A stretch of 11,091 nucleotides of DNA, from NCBI GenBank assembly GCA_023399355.1, contig JAEWQC010000339.1:1-11091 (forward strand), read 5' to 3'. Below are positions 6,924 to 11,091 of the stretch, piece by piece. The translations under genes and the position numbers were made by a program. Each line of letters begins with the position of its first letter. The first letter of the stretch is position 1. The notes beneath the pieces were generated by a model. It was not told the origin of the DNA and made no database searches. It was given only the letters and a program-made list of their open reading frames with translations. The DNA is from Bacillota bacterium (lineage in GTDB: Bacteria > Bacillota > Clostridia > Acetivibrionales > DTU013).

Positions 6924-8108
6924 ATGAGCGATAGAACGATATATTTTGATCACGCGGCTACTACCCCGGTAAGGACCGAGGTCATAGAGGAAATGCTGCC
7001 ATACTTCAACCAGAAATTTGGCAATCCCTCATCCATTTATTCACTTGGCCGTGACAGCAAGAAAGCAATTGAGGAAGCAAGGGAAAAGGTTGCGAAAGCA
7101 ATAGCTGCACAGCCCAGAGAGATTTTCTTCACCGGATCAGGCACCGAAGCTGATAACTGGGCTGTTAAAGGCATTGCTTACGCAAACAGGCAAAAAGGGA
7201 AGCACATCATCACCTCTGCCATTGAGCATCATGCAGTGCTTCATACCTGCCAGTACCTTGAAAGCGACGGCTTCGAGGTGACCTATCTGCCGGTCGATGC
7301 GGACGGCCTTATAACCGCAGAGCAGGTAAGAGCTGCAATAAGACCGGATACAATCCTAGTGTCAATCATGTTTGCAAACAACGAAATCGGCACGATCCAA
7401 CCCATTGCAGAAATCGGGAAAATAACAAAGGAAAAAGGCGTTTATTTTCACACAGATGCCGTACAAGCAATGGGAAATGTTGATATTAACGTTGCAGATA
7501 TGAATATAGACCTGTTGTCAATGTCGTCACATAAATTCTACGGACCAAAGGGGATTGGCGCACTTTATATCAAAAAGGGTGTAAAAATAACGTCATTTAT
7601 GCACGGAGGTGCACAGGAAAGAGGTCGCAGGGCCAGTACGGAAAATGTTGCAGCCATTGTGGGTCTTGCGAAAGCTCTTGAAATAGCAGTTGAAAACCTT
7701 GATACTTACAATAAGAAGTTGTTGGCTCTCAGGGACAGAACAATTGAGGAGATCGGGAAAAAGATTCCTTTCATCCGGCTTAATGGACATAGAGAAAAGA
7801 GACTTCCGGGAAACGTGAATTTTTCATTCGAATTCATCGAGGGCGAGTCCTTACTGCTTATGCTTGATATGAAAGGCATTGCGGCATCCAGTGGATCCGC
7901 CTGCACTTCAGGGTCTCTCGATCCTTCACATGTACTGCTGGCCATAGGTCTTCCGCATGAAATTGCACACGGCTCATTGAGAATCACCTTTGGTGAGGAA
8001 AATTCGGACAGCGACGTTGATTATCTGATGGAAGTGCTTCCGCCCATTGTTCAAAGGCTGAGGGAAATGTCGCCGTTGTACGAAGCTGCCAGAAACAATG
8101 AAAAATAG
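6924..8108 (+). CDS. iscS: Cysteine desulfurase, IscS/NifS type
   Basis: This PLP enzyme converts L-cysteine to alanine and loads a persulfide on its own cysteine, which then feeds IscU and MnmA. The 394-residue protein shows the start YFDHAATTP, GSGTEADNWAVKG (71-83), His103 in EHHAVL, the PLP-contacting HTDAVQAMG (176-184), the Schiff-base lysine Lys204 in SSHKFYGPKG and the catalytic Cys327 in SSGSACTSG. The length and the cysteine loop (GSACTSG) place it in group I (IscS/NifS) rather than the SufS group. ATG 6924 is preferred because AAGGAG lies at 6909-6914. An ATG at 6888 would add 12 residues without a ribosome site. The gene lies 107 bases after iscR, and I see no separate promoter in the gap. 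In the absence of nitrogenase genes, iscS is the better name than nifS. Confidence 0.95.
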   Translation: MSDRTIYFDHAATTPVRTEVIEEMLPYFNQKFGNPSSIYSLGRDSKKAIEEAREKVAKAIAAQPREIFFTGSGTEADNWAVKGIAYANRQKGKHIITSAIEHHAVLHTCQYLESDGFEVTYLPVDADGLITAEQVRAAIRPDTILVSIMFANNEIGTIQPIAEIGKITKEKGVYFHTDAVQAMGNVDINVADMNIDLLSMSSHKFYGPKGIGALYIKKGVKITSFMHGGAQERGRRASTENVAAIVGLAKALEIAVENLDTYNKKLLALRDRTIEEIGKKIPFIRLNGHREKRLPGNVNFSFEFIEGESLLLMLDMKGIAASSGSACTSGSLDPSHVLLAIGLPHEIAHGSLRITFGEENSDSDVDYLMEVLPPIVQRLREMSPLYEAARNNEK

Positions 8109-8131
8109 AATTATAAATATCCATTTAGTAC

Positions 8132-8150
8132 AATACTGAAAAAAAGTATT
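8132..8150 (+). other. Weak A/T hairpin in the iscS-iscU gap
   Basis: AATACT (8132-8137) and AGTATT (8145-8150) form a six-bp stem with a seven-base purine loop. It lies 24 bases after iscS, and a T-run (TTTTT) comes only at 8161-8165. The stem is A/T-rich, so it is a poor terminator. It could slow decay or attenuate slightly between iscS and iscU. Confidence 0.25.
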
Positions 8151-8189
8151 CCTTATAAAATTTTTCAACATGTATAGTAAGAAATAAGC

Positions 8190-8221
8190 AACAAAACAAA
8201 CGAACAACAAAATAAACGAAC
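8190..8221 (+). repeat. Two tandem copies of a 16-base C/A-rich unit before iscU
   Basis: Units 8190-8205 and 8206-8221 differ only at one base (C8197 versus T8213); each has the core AAACGAAC. The surrounding stretch from about 8179 to 8224 contains almost no T or G, so its RNA would be largely unstructured. It ends about 40 bases before the iscU start. No protein is encoded there. Confidence 0.7.
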
Positions 8222-8261
8222 AAATTGCCGGCTGTTAAAGCTTTGGAAAGAGGGAATGATT

Positions 8262-8711
8262 ATGTACAGTGAAAAGGTTATGGACCATTTTATGAATCCC
8301 AGAAATGTTGGGGAAATCGATGATGCAGATGGCGTAGGACAAGTTGGCAACCCTAAATGCGGAGATATTATGAAAATGTATCTTAAGATAGAGGATAATA
8401 TAATCGTTGACGCGAAATTCAAGACCTTCGGCTGTGGTGCAGCAGTTGCAACCAGCAGTATGGCGACTGAACTTGTAAGAGGGAAGACTGTTGATGAAGC
8501 GCTCAAGATATCAAACCAGGCAGTAGCTGAAGCACTTGACGGACTGCCACCAGTAAAAATGCATTGTTCCAATCTGGCAGAAGAAGCCATCAGAGCAGCG
8601 ATTGAAGATTATCAGCGTAAAAATGGCCTGATTGATGAAAGCTCAGACTGTAATACTTGCGGCAGAAGGTGTGATGACCTGCACCACGAAATTGACGAGG
8701 ATGAGGAATAG
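8262..8711 (+). CDS. iscU: Fe-S cluster scaffold, IscU/NifU N-terminal type
   Basis: IscU is the cytoplasmic scaffold on which Fe-S clusters are built from IscS sulfur before transfer to target proteins. The 149-residue protein has the usual opening MYSEKVMDHFMNPRNVG and the three ligand cysteines Cys33 in PKCGD (with Asp35), Cys58 in FGCGAAVATSS and Cys102 in KMHCSNLAEEAI. It ends in an extra tail with Cys130, Cys133 and Cys137 (C-x2-C-x3-C), a His pair (141-142) and an acidic end. ATG 8262 is preferred because AAGAGGG lies at 8248-8254; an in-frame ATG at 8256 is too close. No HscA/HscB, IscA or ferredoxin gene follows, as is common in clostridia. The mnmA start is eight bases after its stop. 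Confidence 0.95.
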   Translation: MYSEKVMDHFMNPRNVGEIDDADGVGQVGNPKCGDIMKMYLKIEDNIIVDAKFKTFGCGAAVATSSMATELVRGKTVDEALKISNQAVAEALDGLPPVKMHCSNLAEEAIRAAIEDYQRKNGLIDESSDCNTCGRRCDDLHHEIDEDEE

Positions 8712-8719
8712 GTGCAAAA

Positions 8720-9805
8720 ATGTCCAAGGGCAGTGTAATGCTTGGTATGAGCGGCGGTGTTGACAGTTCTGCAGCCGCCGCTGTTTTATTGGAACAGGGG
8801 TATGACGTAGTTGGAGTCACCATGCAGATATGGCCCGACATGGCGGAAGAAAGGCGGCATACGGAAGGCGGATGCTGTTCGCTGTCAGCTGTGGATGATG
8901 CACGCAGGGTCGCTGACAAGCTGGGCATACCCTATTATGTTCTGAATTTTAAGGAGCTTTTTCAACAGAGGGTTATAGACTATTTTAACCAGGAATATTT
9001 AAAGGGCAGAACGCCAAATCCATGTATTGCCTGCAATAAATACGTCAAATTCGAAGAGATGCTTCAAAAAGCCGTCTCAATGGGCATGGACTATGTTGCA
9101 ACCGGTCATTATGCACGTGTCTCATATGATGTAACAAGCGGACGATATCAATTGAAAAAATCGGTGACAGCAGCGAAAGATCAAACCTATGCATTGTACA
9201 CGATGACCCAGGATCAGCTATCCAGAACTCTTTTCCCAATAGGTGATTTCACCAAGGATAAAGTGAGGGAACTGGCGCGTAATATCGGCCTGTCGGTGGC
9301 TTCAAAGCCGGATAGCCAGGAAATATGTTTTGTGGAAGATAATGATTATGCACAATATATTATTGAAAATACGGATGCGGAAATAAAACCCGGCAATTTT
9401 GTGGACCGGGAAGGAAATAAACTCGGTATGCACAAGGGCATCATCCATTACACGGTTGGACAGAGAAAAGGCCTTGGAATTGCTTTTGGAAAACCGATGT
9501 TTGTAGTGGCGGTGAGGCCGGAGGATAATACAGTAGTTCTTGGTGACGAGTCAGAAGTCTTTTCGCATGAGCTTACTGCGTCCGACCTGAATTTCATTTC
9601 GATCGATAAATTAAAAGATGAAATGCGAGTAAACGCAAAAATTAGATATTCTGCAAAAGAGGCACCAGCGGTGATCAGACCGCTCCCGAATCAAAGAGTC
9701 AAAGTATTGTTCGATGAAGCTCAGCGGGCAATCACACCAGGACAATCCGTTGTTTTTTATGATGGCGATCTTATTGTAGGCGGCGGAGTGATAGATTCTT
9801 TATAA
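8720..9805 (+). CDS. mnmA: tRNA-specific 2-thiouridylase MnmA
   Basis: MnmA is an ATP-pyrophosphatase that adenylates U34 of tRNA for Lys, Glu and Gln and replaces the oxygen with sulfur, giving s2U34. The 361-residue length matches the family (about 360-370). The PP-loop SGGVDSS is at 11-17. The catalytic Cys102 lies in RTPNPCIACNKYVKF and the second catalytic Cys203 in PDSQEICFVED. Two further cysteines (52-53, GGCCS) and Cys105 are also seen. The C-terminal part has HYTVGQRKGLG (243-253) and a beta-barrel ending in GGGVIDSL. The ATG follows AGGTG at 8710-8714, which overlaps the iscU stop region, so it is likely cotranscribed with iscU. With IscS in the same operon, sulfur could pass directly from its persulfide to MnmA; no Tus relay genes are seen here. 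Confidence 0.96.
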   Translation: MSKGSVMLGMSGGVDSSAAAAVLLEQGYDVVGVTMQIWPDMAEERRHTEGGCCSLSAVDDARRVADKLGIPYYVLNFKELFQQRVIDYFNQEYLKGRTPNPCIACNKYVKFEEMLQKAVSMGMDYVATGHYARVSYDVTSGRYQLKKSVTAAKDQTYALYTMTQDQLSRTLFPIGDFTKDKVRELARNIGLSVASKPDSQEICFVEDNDYAQYIIENTDAEIKPGNFVDREGNKLGMHKGIIHYTVGQRKGLGIAFGKPMFVVAVRPEDNTVVLGDESEVFSHELTASDLNFISIDKLKDEMRVNAKIRYSAKEAPAVIRPLPNQRVKVLFDEAQRAITPGQSVVFYDGDLIVGGGVIDSL

Positions 9806-9841
9806 CGCATCAGTTCAAAAAATAGTTTGTTTGCAGAAACA

Positions 9842-9912
9842 TTTGCTTGCTGCTCGCCCATGCAACCGGGGCTGGTCGCAAGCTTTGCTTGCTGCTCGCC
9901 CATGCAACCGGG
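9842..9912 (+). repeat. Perfect 29-base direct repeat, two copies 42 bases apart
   Basis: Copies at 9842-9870 and 9884-9912 are identical, with 13 bases between. Each starts TTTGCTTGCTGCTCGCCC and ends GCAACCGGG. The intervening GCAAGC (9878-9883) can pair with GCTTGC of copy 1 (9845-9850), helped by GCCC/GGGC (9856-9859 with 9869-9872). It can also pair with GCTTGC of copy 2 (9887-9892) around a TTT loop. The block is more GC-rich than its surroundings and lies between the convergent genes mnmA and hisJ. It may be a dispersed intergenic element. Confidence 0.85.
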
Positions 9913-9929
9913 CAGGAAATATGCCTGCC
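9911..9929 (+). other. Short GC hairpin next to the 29-base repeat
   Basis: GGCAGG (9911-9916) pairs with CCTGCC (9924-9929) around a seven-base loop. It starts inside the last bases of repeat copy 2. No T-run follows on either strand, so it does not look like an intrinsic terminator. It may belong to the same structured element. Confidence 0.45.
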
Positions 9930-9987
9930 ACCTGAAGAAACGAACGATAACCGCAGCTTATAGAAAGTGGGGACGTCTTTTACATTG

Positions 9988-10785
9988 TTATAATTTATCC
10001 CATATAGGCTTCCTGTTTTCAAAGTGGACAGTATGTGTAAAGCCTGCATCCTTTATCATTTGAGCAAAATAATCGAAACGAAGGCCGATATGATCGATTC
10101 TGTGTGCGTCAGACCCGAGGCAGATCAATTCGCCGCCCAACTCACGATAGCGTTTCAATACTTCAAAATCATATTCGGCTGAGGAGACAGGATCTCTGTA
10201 AGTTCCTGTATTCAATTCAAAGCCACGGCCCTGTTTGATCAGTTCCTTCAATATGGAATCAAAAATGTCTGAGTGGTCAGCATATCTTATCGTCCTGTCA
10301 GCATACTGGGAATAACGGATAATATATTCGAAATGACCGACCATATCAAAGCTTTCAAATTGGGTTATCATGAAGTATATCTCTTCCAGGTAGCGCTCAT
10401 AAGCGTCCAACTTGGTTTTTCCCTTGTAGTATTCACGTAGATAAGGGTCTATCCCACCAATGATATGTACAGAAGCCAGGACATAGTCAAAAGAGAAGCT
10501 GTCGACTATTTTTAAGGTTTCATCGAGAACATGAGGCTGTATTCCTGCTTCAATCGCCCTAAGTACCTTCAGTCTGCCTTTATATTCATCTTTGATGGCT
10601 GTGATGACTTTGAAATATTCATGATAATCGATAAAAAAAGACTCATCTGTTTCAGGATAATCAAAGTCAAGATGATCTGTAAATGCAATTCCTTCCAGAC
10701 TTTGCTTCAGAGCAGCTTCACATGCTTCATCAGGAATCATTTCACTATCTGCGGAAAATAAGCTGTGCATATGGCAATCAAACAT
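9988..10785 (-). CDS. hisJ: PHP-family histidinol-phosphatase (HisJ type)
   Basis: PHP-family HisJ removes phosphate from L-histidinol phosphate, the penultimate stage of histidine synthesis, using a metal cluster. The 265-residue product matches the family (about 260-270). Metal-ligand candidates are in order: His5 and His7 (DCHMHS), Asp37 and His38 (FTDHLD), Glu79 (AIEAGIQ), His107 (ASVHI), His151 (VGHFEY), Asp226 and His228 (GSDAHRI). On the minus strand, GGAGG (10793-10797 on plus) precedes the ATG by seven bases. It is a single gene convergent to mnmA and away from other his genes. PHP proteins include other phosphoesterases, so the substrate rests on family resemblance (mainly the length and the DHLDF/Y pattern). 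Confidence 0.85.
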   Translation of the reverse strand: MFDCHMHSLFSADSEMIPDEACEAALKQSLEGIAFTDHLDFDYPETDESFFIDYHEYFKVITAIKDEYKGRLKVLRAIEAGIQPHVLDETLKIVDSFSFDYVLASVHIIGGIDPYLREYYKGKTKLDAYERYLEEIYFMITQFESFDMVGHFEYIIRYSQYADRTIRYADHSDIFDSILKELIKQGRGFELNTGTYRDPVSSAEYDFEVLKRYRELGGELICLGSDAHRIDHIGLRFDYFAQMIKDAGFTHTVHFENRKPIWDKL

Positions 10786-10896
10786 GGTTTTGCCTCCATT
10801 AATCTATATTATGCGGCATTCAACAGAGTATTATTTAGGCCATTTGTAAAACAAATCCGACCAGAATGTAGAAGACTCGATGCCTTCAAGATTTAT

Positions 10897-10925
10897 ATTT
10901 TAGCATGATAAAAAAGAAAAAGCAA
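10897..10925 (-). promoter_or_regulatory. Promoter candidate for hisJ
   Basis: Read on the minus strand, TTGCTT (plus 10920-10925) and TAAAAT (plus 10897-10902) are 17 bases apart, and TG with one spacer base precedes the -10 (TGcTAAAAT). The -35 matches only three of six consensus bases, so the extended -10 carries the call. Transcription would begin about 105 bases before the hisJ start codon. Confidence 0.45.
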
Positions 10926-11019
10926 TAAATTGAAATCTGTAACCGGCAGAATCGATTTATAATCCACGGTGAAATCATGAACCCATAAATTAACAAAGGA
11001 AAGAATACAGGAATAGCAT

Positions 11020-11064
11020 AATGTGACCTGAAACCATTGTAAAATCTGCGTTTTAGGTCATATT
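11020..11064 (+). promoter_or_regulatory. 15-bp hairpin upstream of the next gene
   Basis: Bases 11020-11034 pair with 11050-11064 over 15 positions, with two G-U wobbles (G11023-T11061 and G11030-T11054), around a 15-base loop. The core arms are TGACCT and AGGTCA. It ends 12 bases before a GGAGG site, and the bases after it are T-rich (TTATTG). It could be an attenuator, a leader structure that gates translation, or a DNA operator with a wide spacer. Confidence 0.6.
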
Positions 11065-11076
11065 TTATTGCAAAAT

Positions 11077-11091
11077 GGAGGAAAATAATAT
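11077..11091 (+). promoter_or_regulatory. Ribosome binding site of the gene cut by the window edge
   Basis: GGAGG at 11077-11081 is followed by A/T-rich bases, and the window ends in AT at 11090-11091. An ATG starting at 11090 would be spaced eight bases from the site. The missing G is outside the window, so the start is inferred. Confidence 0.55.

Larger units (their letters stand above)
10786..11091. other. Intergenic stretch without a gene
   Basis: These 306 bases between the divergent hisJ and the next plus-strand gene are A/T-rich and contain no supportable coding frame. They hold the hisJ ribosome site and promoter candidate on the minus strand. On the plus strand they hold a TATAAT (10958-10963) without a properly spaced -35, a 15-bp hairpin (11020-11064) and a GGAGG at 11077-11081. 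Confidence 0.7.

Noticed and set aside
9842..9912. CRISPR array (29-base repeat, two copies)
   Set aside because: Only two copies with a 13-base gap, far shorter than a spacer, and no cas genes nearby.
9810..10063. Small proteins on either strand across the 29-base repeat
   Set aside because: Frames are open because of the in-phase repeat. They lack good ribosome sites, overlap each other and hisJ, and the products are repetitive.
10958..10963. TATAAT as promoter of the cut-off gene
   Set aside because: The nearest TTGAAA is 22 bases away, there is no extended -10, and the start codon would be over 120 bases away.

Overview
The window looks like chromosomal DNA from a low-to-moderate GC anaerobic Firmicute, probably a clostridium of the Ruminiclostridium/Acetivibrio kind. 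This is inferred from strong GGAGG ribosome binding sites, sigma-A-type promoters, a copper-amine-oxidase-type 'stalk' domain protein, and the order iscR-iscS-iscU-mnmA. No genus can be fixed from the sequence alone. I see no phage, insertion sequence, CRISPR array, tRNA or rRNA.

Region 1 (1-6250) begins with the last 31 codons of an unidentified gene. A promoter candidate at 150-179 and an unusual hairpin leader (189-227) follow. Then come five closely packed plus-strand genes: a secreted or membrane-tethered HtrA-type serine protease; an exported stalk-domain protein that carries three divergent copies of one C-terminal module; the AAA+ ATPase RarA (MgsA); an 88-residue two-helix membrane protein with an acidic tail; and a LarA-family nickel-pincer racemase. 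Gaps are 34, 45, about 5 and 18 bases. A candidate terminator (6212-6250) closes the group, so it could be one operon that mixes envelope, replication-stress and hydroxy-acid functions.

Region 2 (6251-9805) is an iron-sulfur cluster and tRNA-thiolation operon. A sigma-A-like promoter (6258-6286) is followed by two abutting 25-base candidate IscR boxes, then the Rrf2 regulator IscR, cysteine desulfurase IscS, scaffold IscU and the tRNA 2-thiouridylase MnmA. IscS takes sulfur from cysteine. IscU uses it to build Fe-S clusters, MnmA uses it for the s2U34 modification of tRNA, and IscR probably senses cluster status and feeds back on the promoter. The iscS-iscU gap has a C/A-rich tandem repeat and a weak hairpin.

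Region 3 (9806-11091) opens with a GC-rich intergenic segment between convergent genes that holds a perfect 29-base direct repeat and several competing hairpins. A minus-strand PHP-family histidinol-phosphatase (HisJ type) follows with its own promoter candidate. The last 306 bases have no gene, but they contain a 15-bp hairpin and a GGAGG site. The next gene's start codon appears to be cut by the window edge.

Most genes are recognisable housekeeping types. The parts least explained are the htrA leader, the triple-module exported protein, the tandem operator candidates, the 29-base repeat and the terminal hairpin. I did not find a convincing new multi-gene system.
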